From CAWIXB01 sp963839955 (lineage in GTDB: Bacteria > Actinomycetota > Actinomycetes > JACCUZ01): a DNA stretch of 64,000 nucleotides. The notes beneath the pieces are model-generated. The model was not told the origin of the DNA. It saw only the letters and a program-made list of their open reading frames with translations, and made no database searches. Shown here piece after piece: positions 18,678 through 27,026 of the stretch. The first letter of the stretch is position 1; every line of letters starts with the position of its first letter. The translations under genes were made by a program, and so were the position numbers. The stretch covers positions 1,674,001-1,738,000 of the forward strand of contig CAWIXB010000001.1 of assembly GCA_963839955.1 (NCBI GenBank), given 5' to 3'.

Positions 18678-20009
18678 GTGGACCTGTTCGAGTCGGCGGC
18701 CGACGACGCGGCGGAGGCGTCCGCTCCGCTCGCCGTACGCATGCGCCCGCGCAGCCTCGACGAGGTCGCGGGCCAGGACCACCTGCTGGTGCCGGGCTCT
18801 CCGCTGCGCCGTCTCGTGGAGGGCGGCGACGGTGTGGCCGGGCCCGCGTCGGTGATCCTGTGGGGGCCGCCGGGCACGGGCAAGACGACGTTGGCCTACC
18901 TCGTGTCGAGCGCGACCGGGCGTTCGTTCGTCGAGATGTCGGCGGTCAACGCCGGAGTCAAGGAGGTGCGCGCGGTCATCGACCATGCTCGGCGCCAGGT
19001 CGGGATGTCGTCCCGCCAGACTGTGCTGTTCATCGACGAGGTGCACCGCTTCTCCAAGACCCAGCAGGACGCGCTGCTGCCCGCCGTCGAGAACCGCTGG
19101 GTGACGCTCGTCGCGGCCACGACCGAGAACCCGTACTTCTCGGTGGTGTCACCGCTGCTGTCCCGCTCGCTGCTGCTGACGTTGGCGCCGCTCGACGACG
19201 AGGGCATCGCGTCGCTCGTACGCCGTGCTGTTGACGACGCGCGAGGTCTCGACGGAGCGGTGTCGGTCACCGACGAGGCCATGGCGCACCTGTTGCGGGT
19301 CGCCGGGGGAGACGCGCGGCGGGCGTTGACCGCGCTCGAGGCCGGCGCGGGCGCGGTGCTCGCGGTCGGTGGCGACACCCTCGACGTCGAGACTCTCGAG
19401 GCGGCGGTCGACCGGGCGGCGCTGCGCTACGACCGGGACGGCGACCAGCACTACGACGTCATCTCGGCGTTCATCAAGTCGATCCGCGGCTCGGACGCCG
19501 ACGCGGCGATGCACTACCTGGCCCGGATGATCGAGGCGGGCGAGGATCCGCGCTTCATTGCCCGCCGGCTGGTGATCCTGGCCTCGGAGGACGTGGGGCT
19601 GGCCGACCCGACGGCGTTGCCCGTGGCGGTGGCGGCGGCCGAGGCCGTGGCGCTGATCGGCATGCCCGAGGGGCGCATCAACCTCGCCCAGGCGACGCTG
19701 CACCTGGCGCTCGCGCCGAAGTCAAACGCCGTGATCGTCGCGGTCGACGAGGCGCTGGCCGACGTACGTCGAGGCCTGGCCGGACCGGTGCCGCCGCCCC
19801 TGCGCGACGCGCACTACGGCGGGGCGAGCACCGTCGGCCACGGCAAGGGCTACGTCTATCCCCACGACCAGCCCGGCGGTGTCGCCGAGCAGCAGTACGC
19901 GCCCGACGCGGTGCAGGGGCGCACCTACTACCGGCCGACGGGTCACGGAGCTGAGTCCCGCCTGGCCGAGCTCTGGGAGCGGCTGCGCGCCCGCGTCCGC
20001 GGCGATTGA
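18678..20009 (+). CDS. rarA: replication-associated recombination protein A (RarA/MgsA)
   Basis: 443 residues. AAA+ ATPase related to clamp-loader subunits and acting at stalled replication forks. Seen: Walker A GPPGTGKTT at about residues 64-72, Walker B with FIDEVHRFSKTQQD, the sensor TTENPYFSV, and the C-terminal tetramerisation region with GMPEGRINLAQAT and the family-typical PYHYGGAST-like stretch (here DAHYGGASTVGHGKGYVYPHD). Start GTG 18678 has no ribosome binding site but a -10 box close by. Confidence 0.93.
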   Translation: MDLFESAADDAAEASAPLAVRMRPRSLDEVAGQDHLLVPGSPLRRLVEGGDGVAGPASVILWGPPGTGKTTLAYLVSSATGRSFVEMSAVNAGVKEVRAVIDHARRQVGMSSRQTVLFIDEVHRFSKTQQDALLPAVENRWVTLVAATTENPYFSVVSPLLSRSLLLTLAPLDDEGIASLVRRAVDDARGLDGAVSVTDEAMAHLLRVAGGDARRALTALEAGAGAVLAVGGDTLDVETLEAAVDRAALRYDRDGDQHYDVISAFIKSIRGSDADAAMHYLARMIEAGEDPRFIARRLVILASEDVGLADPTALPVAVAAAEAVALIGMPEGRINLAQATLHLALAPKSNAVIVAVDEALADVRRGLAGPVPPPLRDAHYGGASTVGHGKGYVYPHDQPGGVAEQQYAPDAVQGRTYYRPTGHGAESRLAELWERLRARVRGD

Positions 20010-20428
20010 TCAATCACCTGACCCACGCACTCAGCTCCTTTTGAGAGCAAGATCGTTTGCAATGTTCGGCATGGATTCTCGGGACAACCAGATGCCGAAC
20101 GTTCCAATGGATCTTCGGTAGGGGGCGGGGCCTTGGGCTCGCAACTCACCCCGGGTGATACCGAGCTCGTAGTCGTCACTGGAGCGCAGGCCTTCTTGGA
20201 CGGGTCCGCCGGAACGCAGCGGCTGACGACGCATGTCGCCACGCTCGAGGCTGCCGGTCGTGAGAAGGACTGACGGAGCCGACCTGTGGAGGGTGTGAGG
20301 TTGTGAACAGCCCTGTCCACGCCCGACTGGGACACTCCGCCGGTCGTGCAGCGGCCACCGGGCGGCGGGGTGCCAGACAGCCACGGGCTGCGGTGAATCC
20401 ACGTGACGCCCGCGATAGGGTCGCGGCC
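20010..20428. other. 419-base region without a convincing gene
   Basis: Lies between rarA and the DUF948 gene, where many actinobacteria carry rpsD; no ribosomal protein S4 coding sequence is visible. A minus-strand frame (20402-20031) is open for 123 residues but matches nothing I recognise and has no good start signal. The left part is less GC-rich than its surroundings and holds an inverted repeat, GTTCGGCAT with ATGCCGAAC, 19 bases apart. It could be the remains of a lost or inserted gene. Confidence 0.5.
20416..20421 (+). promoter_or_regulatory. -10 box of leaderless DUF948 gene
   Basis: TAGGGT ends seven bases before ATG 20429, the classic actinobacterial leaderless arrangement; no Shine-Dalgarno is present. 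Confidence 0.6.
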
Positions 20429-20860
20429 ATGTCGGGTGGAGAGATCGCGGGGCTCATCGCTGCAGGTGCCTTCCTGCTGCTCGTGGGCGTGCTCGCGATA
20501 CCCCTGGTCAAGCTCGGTGGGTTGTTCGACGAGAGCAGCAGGCTGGTCAAGGGCGTGTCGGACGAGACCGTGCCGTTGCTCAACGAGGTCACGACCACGG
20601 TGAGCACGACCAACGCCCAGCTGGTGCGGGTCGACGCCATCACCTCGAACGTCCAGTCCATCACCACCAACGTCTCGGCGTTCGTCGCTCTCCTCGCGTC
20701 GGTCTTCGGTACGCCGGTGATCAAGGTGGCAGCCTTCACCTACGGCGTGCGCAATGCGCTGTCCGACCGCCGCCGTGGCACTGTCGAGAAGCGGGTCCGC
20801 TCCGAGATCAGGTCGGAGCAGGCCAGCGCCCGGGCGGCCAAGCGGCGGCGCAAGGGTTGA
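20429..20860 (+). CDS. DUF948 domain membrane protein
   Basis: 143 residues. One N-terminal transmembrane segment (about residues 5-27) is followed by a coiled-coil-like stretch rich in Thr, Val and Asn (NEVTTTVSTTNAQL and similar) typical of DUF948, then a second weakly hydrophobic segment and a very basic C-terminus. The start ATG is chosen because of the TAGGGT box seven bases upstream. Function unknown; the gene is a regular neighbour of alaS in actinobacteria. Confidence 0.85.
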   Translation: MSGGEIAGLIAAGAFLLLVGVLAIPLVKLGGLFDESSRLVKGVSDETVPLLNEVTTTVSTTNAQLVRVDAITSNVQSITTNVSAFVALLASVFGTPVIKVAAFTYGVRNALSDRRRGTVEKRVRSEIRSEQASARAAKRRRKG

Positions 20861-20915
20861 GGCTCCAGACGCGGCAAGGCGACTGTGAGAGCGACGAGAC
20901 GAAGGCGGTGAGAGT

Positions 20916-21212
20916 GTGAGGCGCTTGTTCTGGATGACCGTGGGCGCGACGGTGGGCGTGTACGCCGTACGCAAGGTCTCGCGCATCGCCGAGTCGTTCA
21001 CCCCGGCGGGCGTGGCGCGCAACGCGGGTGGCATCGGAGAGTCGATCCGCTACTTCGGCGACCAGGTGCGACTCGGCATGGAGCAGCGCGAGGCCGAGCT
21101 GCGCGACGCGCTCGGCATCGACAACGACCCCCACGAGGGATCGCCCGAGGACGCCGCCGACCTGCTCGACCGACCCACAGCCCCCCGAAGGAGCACGAGG
21201 AGCCGACGCTGA
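20916..21212 (+). CDS. small DUF6167-like membrane-associated protein
   Basis: 98 residues from GTG 20916. The N-terminal hydrophobic stretch LFWMTVGATVGVYAVRKVSRIAES and the helix FGDQVRLGMEQREAELRDALG resemble the small proteins commonly found directly before alaS in actinobacteria (DUF6167). Its stop overlaps the alaS start in TGATG, so it is translated with alaS. Function unknown. Confidence 0.8.
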   Translation: MRRLFWMTVGATVGVYAVRKVSRIAESFTPAGVARNAGGIGESIRYFGDQVRLGMEQREAELRDALGIDNDPHEGSPEDAADLLDRPTAPRRSTRSRR

Positions 21213-23887
21213 TGGAGACCGCCGAGATCAAGCGTCGGTGGTTGGAGTTCTTCGGCAAGCGTGACCACGCGGTGGTGCCCTCCGCCTCTCTGCTGCTGGA
21301 CGACCCCAACCTGCTGTTCGTCAACGCCGGCATGGTGCCGTTCAAGCCCTACCTGCTGGGTCAGGAGTCGCCGCCCTGGCAGCGCGCCACGAGCGTGCAG
21401 AAGTGCGTGCGCACCCAGGACATCGAAGAGGTCGGCAAGACCACGCGGCACGGCACGTTCTTCCAGATGAACGGCAACTTCTCCTTCGGCGACTACTTCA
21501 AGGAGGGCGCGATCGACCTTGCCTGGGAGCTGGTGACCTCGCCGACGGCCGAGGGTGGTTTCGGCATCGACCCCGACAAGATCTGGGTCACGGTGTTCCT
21601 CGATGACGACGAGGCGTTCGACCTCTGGCGCAAGATCGGTCTTCCCGACGAACGCATCCAGCGACGGGGGCTCGAGGACAACTACTGGCACATGGGCGTG
21701 CCGGGTCCGGGCGGGCCGTGCAGCGAGATCTACGTCGACCGTGGCCCGGAGCACGGCCCGGACGGTGGACCGATCGTCGACGAGGACAGGTTTCTCGAGA
21801 TCTGGAACCTGGTTTTCATGCAGTTCGAGCTGGGGGAGGTGCGCACCAAGGTCGACTTCGACACCGTCGGCGCGCTGCCGAGCCCGAACATCGACACCGG
21901 CATGGGCCTCGAGCGGGTCGCCTACCTGCTCCAGGGCGTCGACAACCTCTACGAGATCGACGAGGTCTTCCCGGTCCTCGAGCGGGCTGCGGAGCTGGCC
22001 GGCAAGCGCTACGGCGCCCAGCACGACGACGACGTACGACTTCGTGTCGTCGCCGACCACGTGCGCAGCGCGCTGATGCTCATCGGTGACGGCGTCACGC
22101 CGGGCAACGAGGCGCGCGGCTACGTGCTGCGCCGACTGCTGCGCCGCACCGTTCGCTCGATGCGGCTGCTCGGCGTCGACGAGCCGGTGCTGCCCGAGCT
22201 GTTTCCCGTCTCACGCGACGCGATGTCGCCGTCCTACCCCGAGGTGGCGCGCGACTTCGGGCGCATCAGCCAGACGGCGTACGCCGAGGAGGAGACGTTC
22301 CGGCAGACGCTGCGGGCCGGCACGACCCTGCTGGACACGGCGGTGCGAGAGACGAAGGCGGCGAGCGGCACGCAGCTGTCCGGGGCGAAGGCGTTCCAGC
22401 TGCACGACACCTACGGCTTTCCCATCGACCTGACCCTCGAGATGGCCGCCGAGCAGGGTCTGCAGGTCGACGAGGACGGGTTCCGCGCCCTGATGCGCGA
22501 GCAGCGCGAGCGCGCCAGAGCCGATGCACAGTCGCGCCGGACTGGCCACGCCGACGCCGGGGTGTTCCGGGAGCTTCGCGACGCCGGGCCGACGGACTTC
22601 CGCGCCTACGTCGAGCTCGAGTCCGACGCGACGCTCATCGGCATGGTGAAGGACGGCGTGGCGGTGCCCGCGGCCCGCCAGGGCGAGCACGTGCAGGTGG
22701 TGCTCGACCGGACACCGTTCTATGCCGAGTCGGGCGGGCAGATCGCCGACGAGGGCGAGATCGTCGCCGACGGCGCGCGGCTCAAGGTCGTCGACGTCCA
22801 GCGCCCGATCCGCGGCCTCGTGGCCCATACCGTCGAGGTCGTCGAGGGCGAGGTCACCACCGGCCAGCAGGTGCACGCGGCTGTCGACCGTGACTGGCGG
22901 CTGGCCGCCTGCCAGGCCCACTCGGGCACGCATGTCGTCCATGCGTCACTGCGCCAGGTGCTCGGCCCCAACGCCCTGCAGAGCGGTTCCTACAACCGGC
23001 CCGGCTACCTGCGGCTCGACTTCGCCTGGGGATCGGCGCTGGACAAGAGCACCCGCAGCGAGGTCGAAGAGGTGGCCAACCTCGCGGTCCGCGACGACCT
23101 GCTGGTGTCGGCGTCGGTGATGCCGCTGGCCCAGGCGCGCGAGATCGGCGCGCTGGCGCTGTTCGGTGAGACCTACGACGAGGACGTACGCGTTGTCGAG
23201 ATCGGCGGCGAGTGGTCGCGGGAGCTCTGCGGCGGCACCCACGTGCTGCACTCCTCGCAGGTCGGCCCGATCACGCTGACCGGTGAGTCGTCGGTCGGCG
23301 CCGGTCTGCGTCGGGTGGAGGCTCTGGTCGGGATGGCGGCGCTGCGCTACCTGGCCCGAGAACGCTCGCTCGTCGCCGAGCTGACCGATGTCCTCAAGGT
23401 GCGCCCCGAAGAGCTGCCCGACCGGGTGGCGGCGATGACCGCGCGGCTACGCGAGGTCGAGAAGGAGCTGGACAAGGTCCGCTCCACCCAGGTCCTGCTG
23501 GCTGCCGGCGGCCTCGCGGCCAACCCGACCGACGTGTTCGGGGTTGGCGTCGTCACCCACCGGGTGCCCGACGGCACGGGTGCCGACGACCTGCGGCGGC
23601 TGGTGCTCGACGTACGACACCGCATCCCGGCCGAGCGTCCGAGCGTCGTCGCGGGGGTGACGGTGGTCAACGACCGTCCCGTCGTCGTGGTGGCCGTGAA
23701 CGACAAGGGCCGGGAGTGGGGCATCAAGGCCGGCGACCTGGTGCGGGTGGCCGCCCAGGTGCTCGGCGGCGGTGGCGGGGGCAAGGACGACGTGGCCCAG
23801 GGCGGGGGATCGGACCCGACGCGGATCGACGAGGCGCTGCGCCAGGTCGAGCACGTCGTCGGCCAGCGCGTCACCGGCAGCACCTGA
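21212..23887 (+). CDS. alaS: alanyl-tRNA synthetase
   Basis: 891 residues, the usual AlaRS length. Catalytic class II core with RRWLEFFGKRDHAVVPSASL, motif 2 around RTQDIEEVGKTTRHGTFFQMNGNFSFGDYFKEGAI, and GMGLERVAYLLQGVDNLYEIDE. The editing domain zinc ligands are present (HSGTHVVHASL for the HxxxH pair and the Cys/His in RELCGGTHV). The C-terminal C-Ala domain ends with a glycine-rich GGGGGGKDDVAQGGG and a final helix. Charges and proofreads tRNA-Ala. Confidence 0.96.
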   Translation: METAEIKRRWLEFFGKRDHAVVPSASLLLDDPNLLFVNAGMVPFKPYLLGQESPPWQRATSVQKCVRTQDIEEVGKTTRHGTFFQMNGNFSFGDYFKEGAIDLAWELVTSPTAEGGFGIDPDKIWVTVFLDDDEAFDLWRKIGLPDERIQRRGLEDNYWHMGVPGPGGPCSEIYVDRGPEHGPDGGPIVDEDRFLEIWNLVFMQFELGEVRTKVDFDTVGALPSPNIDTGMGLERVAYLLQGVDNLYEIDEVFPVLERAAELAGKRYGAQHDDDVRLRVVADHVRSALMLIGDGVTPGNEARGYVLRRLLRRTVRSMRLLGVDEPVLPELFPVSRDAMSPSYPEVARDFGRISQTAYAEEETFRQTLRAGTTLLDTAVRETKAASGTQLSGAKAFQLHDTYGFPIDLTLEMAAEQGLQVDEDGFRALMREQRERARADAQSRRTGHADAGVFRELRDAGPTDFRAYVELESDATLIGMVKDGVAVPAARQGEHVQVVLDRTPFYAESGGQIADEGEIVADGARLKVVDVQRPIRGLVAHTVEVVEGEVTTGQQVHAAVDRDWRLAACQAHSGTHVVHASLRQVLGPNALQSGSYNRPGYLRLDFAWGSALDKSTRSEVEEVANLAVRDDLLVSASVMPLAQAREIGALALFGETYDEDVRVVEIGGEWSRELCGGTHVLHSSQVGPITLTGESSVGAGLRRVEALVGMAALRYLARERSLVAELTDVLKVRPEELPDRVAAMTARLREVEKELDKVRSTQVLLAAGGLAANPTDVFGVGVVTHRVPDGTGADDLRRLVLDVRHRIPAERPSVVAGVTVVNDRPVVVVAVNDKGREWGIKAGDLVRVAAQVLGGGGGGKDDVAQGGGSDPTRIDEALRQVEHVVGQRVTGST

Positions 23888-23894
23888 CCCGGCG

Positions 23895-24389
23895 ATGAGG
23901 GACGGAGCGCGGCTGGGGGTCGACGTCGGGTCGGTGCGGGTCGGGGTCGCCGCCTGCGACCCGGCCGGAACGCTCGCCACGCCGGTGACCACGCTGCGCC
24001 GCGACGCCGGCGACCTGGACGCCCTGGCTGACCTGGTCACCGAGCGTGAGGCGATCGAGGTCGTGGTGGGCCTGCCGACGTCCCTGTCGGGCCGCTCGGG
24101 GCCGGCGGCACGAGCGGCGGAGCAGTACGCCGAGGCGCTCGCCGCCCGGCTCGCGCCGGTGCCCGTACGCCTGGCCGACGAGCGGTTCAGCACGGCCGGC
24201 GCCCAGCGCGCGCTGCACGCGGGTGGGGTCGACACGCGCAAGGGTCGTAGAGTTATCGACCAGGCTGCGGCTGTCATCATCCTTCAAGGAGCGCTTGACG
24301 CCGAGAGGACCACAGGAGTGGCGCCTGGCCGGGTGATCGGGCCGCCCAGCAGCGCGGCGGCCGCGGACCACGATGAGACCAGAGGGTGA
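23895..24389 (+). CDS. ruvX: Holliday-junction resolvase-like RuvX (YqgF)
   Basis: 164 residues from ATG 23895. RNase H-like fold with the catalytic Asp in LGVDVGSVRVGVAACD, the conserved VVGLPTSLSGRSGPAA loop, and the C-terminal RRVIDQAAAVIILQGALD. The family is linked to pre-16S rRNA end processing and possibly recombination. Seven bases after alaS and overlapping the mltG leader, in the conserved alaS-ruvX-mltG order. The C-terminal tail of about 20 residues is longer than the E. coli protein. Confidence 0.92.
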   Translation: MRDGARLGVDVGSVRVGVAACDPAGTLATPVTTLRRDAGDLDALADLVTEREAIEVVVGLPTSLSGRSGPAARAAEQYAEALAARLAPVPVRLADERFSTAGAQRALHAGGVDTRKGRRVIDQAAAVIILQGALDAERTTGVAPGRVIGPPSSAAAADHDETRG

Positions 24390-24393
24390 GGCA

Positions 24394-25497
24394 ATGACCG
24401 ACCTGTCCGTGTGGACGGAGGACGATCAGCCCACCCGCCGTCGGAGACGACGCCGGCGCGAGCACCGCAGCAAGTTTGCGGTGCTGCTCTCCTTCGTCCT
24501 GGTGCTGGCCATCGTCGGCGGTACGGCGGCGCTCGTCTTCGGCATCGGGGGCAAGCTCAAGGACGCGTTCCAGTCCTCCGCCGCCGACTACCCCGGTCCC
24601 GGCACGGGCAAGGTGCAGGTCGAGGTCGTCGAGGGCCAGACGGTCGCGGATGTCGGGCGAACCCTCAAGCGCCAGGACGTGGTGGCCAGCGTCGAGGGGT
24701 TCCTCGAGGTGGCCAATGGGGAGCCGGACGCCTCCTCCCTGCAGCCCGGCTTCTACAACCTCCAGCGCAAGATGCCGGCCGCCGACGCGCTGGCCGCGCT
24801 GCTCGACCCGAAGTCGCGGATCACCGCTGCCGTGACCCTGCCCGAGGGGCTGCGGCTCGACGAGGCCCTCAAGACCCTCGCCACCAAGTCGAAGATCCCC
24901 CTCGCCGACTACCGGAAGGCGCTGCGGTCGGCCGCCAAGCTCGGGCTTCCCGCTTATGCCGGCAAGAACCCTGAAGGCTTCCTCTATCCCGCCACCTACG
25001 ACGTGCAGCCCGACTCGACGGCGGCGAGCGTGCTCAAGGAGCTGTTCGCCAGCTATGCCAGCGTGGCCGAGGAGACCGGTGTCGACCGCACCCCGCGCAA
25101 GCCGTACGAGATCGTCATCATCGCGAGCCTCCTCGAGGGCGAGGCCCGCCACGACGAGGACTTCGGCAAGGTCGCCAGGGTCGTCTACAACCGGCTCGCG
25201 AAGGACATGCCGCTGCAGTTCGACTCCACGGTCAACTACGCGCTCAAGGCCGACAAGAAGATCGTCACCTACGACGACCTCGGCCAGGACTCGCCGTACA
25301 ACACCTACAAGAACAAGGGCCTGCCGCCGGCACCGATCAGCTCGCCCGGACAGAAGGCACTCGATGCTGCCGTCAACCCGCCGGACGGTGACTGGCTCTA
25401 CTTCGTGACGACCAACCCCGAGAGCGGCGAGACCAAATTCACCAACGACTACAAGGAGTTCCTGCGGTTCAAGCGGGAGCTCAAGTCCAACCAGTAG
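24394..25497 (+). CDS. mltG: endolytic murein transglycosylase
   Basis: 367 residues if ATG 24394 is used; AGAGGGTGAGG directly before it supports this start, with ATG 24373 as an in-frame alternative. The N-terminus is a run of arginines, then one transmembrane helix (about 28-49), a LysM-like subdomain, and the YceG-like catalytic domain with the active-site Glu in SLLEGEARHDEDFGKVARVVYNRL and the motif PYNTYKNKGLPPAPISSPG. It cuts nascent glycan strands at the membrane and sets strand length. Confidence 0.93.
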   Translation: MTDLSVWTEDDQPTRRRRRRRREHRSKFAVLLSFVLVLAIVGGTAALVFGIGGKLKDAFQSSAADYPGPGTGKVQVEVVEGQTVADVGRTLKRQDVVASVEGFLEVANGEPDASSLQPGFYNLQRKMPAADALAALLDPKSRITAAVTLPEGLRLDEALKTLATKSKIPLADYRKALRSAAKLGLPAYAGKNPEGFLYPATYDVQPDSTAASVLKELFASYASVAEETGVDRTPRKPYEIVIIASLLEGEARHDEDFGKVARVVYNRLAKDMPLQFDSTVNYALKADKKIVTYDDLGQDSPYNTYKNKGLPPAPISSPGQKALDAAVNPPDGDWLYFVTTNPESGETKFTNDYKEFLRFKRELKSNQ

Positions 25498-25501
25498 CCC
25501 G

Positions 25502-26359
25502 GTGACCCCGGTTGACGGCGCCCGCCGCGCCGCCGTGCTCGGCTCTCCGGTGGCCCACTCGTTGTCGCCGGTGCTGCACCGGGCGGCGTACGCCGAGCTC
25601 GGGCTGAGCGGCTGGACCTACGACGCCCAGGACGTCGACGCAGCGGCCCTGCCGGCGTTCCTTAACGGCCTCGATGAGTCGTGGGCCGGGCTGAGTCTCA
25701 CCATGCCTCTCAAGCGGGCCGTGCTGCCGCTGCTCGACGGGGCCAGCGACCTGGTCCGCGACGTCGGTGTGGCGAACACCGTCGTACTGGGCGGGGACGG
25801 CAGGCAGGGCGAGAACACCGACGTGCCCGGCATGGTCGCCGTCCTGCACGAGCGGGGCGTCGACCGGCCCGGCAGCGCCTGCGTCGTCGGCGGTGGAGCG
25901 ACCGCGACGTCCGCGCTGGCCGCGTTGGGCCAGTCCGGCGTGGACGCGGCACGGGTGTTCGTGCGCGATCCCGCACGCGCGAGCGATCTCACTGCGGCGG
26001 CACAGCGGCTGGCCCTGCACCCGGTGATGGTCCGCTGGTCGGAGGACCGCGGGTTGGATGCCCACGCGCTGGGCGAGGCCGACGTGGTGGTGTCGACGCT
26101 GCCGTCCGGCACCTCGGGCGCGATCGCCGCAGCCCTGCCGGACCGGGTCGCCGGCCTGCTCCTCGACGTCGTCTACGACCCCTGGCCGACCCCGCTGGCG
26201 GCCGCGTGGGGGTCCCGCGGAGGGTCGGTGGCCGGGGGCCTCGACCTGCTCGTCCACCAGGCCGTGCGCCAGGTCGCGCTGATGACCGGCCGAGCAGTCG
26301 GGGACGACCTCGTGGAGGTCCTGCGGCAGGCAGGCAAACAGGCGCTGCGTTCCGCCTGA
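25502..26359 (+). CDS. aroE: shikimate dehydrogenase
   Basis: 285 residues from GTG 25502. Reduces 3-dehydroshikimate with NADPH. Seen: substrate-binding SPVAHSLSPVLH, the catalytic Lys in LTMPLKRAVLP, Asp in GENTDVPGM, the dinucleotide loop VVGGGATATSALAAL, and the C-terminal GGLDLLVHQAVRQ. Four bases after mltG. It belongs functionally with aroC-aroK-aroB-aroQ at 43597-46825, from which the pilus locus separates it. In many actinobacteria aroE and aroC are nearly adjacent, so the pilus genes look inserted into an aro cluster. Confidence 0.93.
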   Translation: MTPVDGARRAAVLGSPVAHSLSPVLHRAAYAELGLSGWTYDAQDVDAAALPAFLNGLDESWAGLSLTMPLKRAVLPLLDGASDLVRDVGVANTVVLGGDGRQGENTDVPGMVAVLHERGVDRPGSACVVGGGATATSALAALGQSGVDAARVFVRDPARASDLTAAAQRLALHPVMVRWSEDRGLDAHALGEADVVVSTLPSGTSGAIAAALPDRVAGLLLDVVYDPWPTPLAAAWGSRGGSVAGGLDLLVHQAVRQVALMTGRAVGDDLVEVLRQAGKQALRSA

Positions 26360-26389
26360 GCCCCGGCGCCGAGCGCTCCCGAGCGTTCG

Positions 26390-26417
26390 CTCAAGCCGGG
26401 TGCCCCGATCGCCGATG
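26390..26417 (+). promoter_or_regulatory. sigma-28-like promoter 1 (Roadblock-to-pilB unit)
   Basis: CTCAAG (26390-26395), 15 bases, GCCGATG (26411-26417). The -10 part equals the start of the FliA/WhiG consensus GCCGATAA. The -35 overlaps a small inverted repeat GAGCG-TT-CGCTC. It lies 44 bases before the Roadblock start. One of six sites with the same spacing in the pilus locus. Confidence 0.75.
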
Positions 26418-26461
26418 GCCCTAGGGAGACGGCATCCGTAGGCCAGCGCGAGGTGGGATCG

Positions 26462-27025
26462 ATGAACGAACCGCATGACGGCTCCGTCATGGGCGCGAGC
26501 AGGTCGGCCCAGATGGACCGCATCCTGAACGAGCTGCTCGACCAGGCGCCCGAGATCGAGGCTGCTTCGGTCGTCTCCTTCGACGGCCTGCCGATGGCCT
26601 CTGCCCTCCCCGAGGGGATGGACGAGGACCGGGTCGCCGCGATGTGCGCTGCCCTCCTCTCGCTGGGCGAGCGCGCTGCCGAAGGCCTAGGCCGCGGACT
26701 GCTCTCGCAGGTCTACGTCGAGGGCGAGAACGGCACCGTCTTCCTCATCTCGGCCGACGACGAGGCAGTGCTCGTGGCTGTCGCCGCACGCGGGGCGAAG
26801 ACCGGACTGATGCTCTTCGAGGTACGCCGAGCCGCCGACGCGCTGGGTGACGCGCTCCGCGAGGACCCGGCACCGTCGCTCGCCGCCGTCGAGACCTTGA
26901 TCACCGAGGACGTCGAGCCGGCGTACCGCCCCCGCTCAGAGCCGGCATTGCCGCTCCAGGTGGTCTCCACGGACAACGCGTGGACGGACCGAAGCGGCTC
27001 GCTGCCCACGACCGATTGGCGCTGA
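26462..27025 (+). CDS. Roadblock/LC7 domain protein (MglB-like)
   Basis: 187 residues from ATG 26462; GAGGTGG lies nine bases upstream, and GTG 26453 is the in-frame alternative. The central 110 residues form a Roadblock/LC7 domain: an amphipathic helix (MDRILNELLDQAPEIEAASVVSFDGLPMAS), strands around VYVEGENGTVFLISADDEAVLVAVAARGAKTGLML, and a final helix. The last 50 residues look disordered. Roadblock proteins act as regulators or GAPs of small GTPases such as MglA, and a GTPase gene follows two genes later. It heads the pilus locus. Confidence 0.85.
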   Translation: MNEPHDGSVMGASRSAQMDRILNELLDQAPEIEAASVVSFDGLPMASALPEGMDEDRVAAMCAALLSLGERAAEGLGRGLLSQVYVEGENGTVFLISADDEAVLVAVAARGAKTGLMLFEVRRAADALGDALREDPAPSLAAVETLITEDVEPAYRPRSEPALPLQVVSTDNAWTDRSGSLPTTDWR

Positions 27026-27026
27026 G

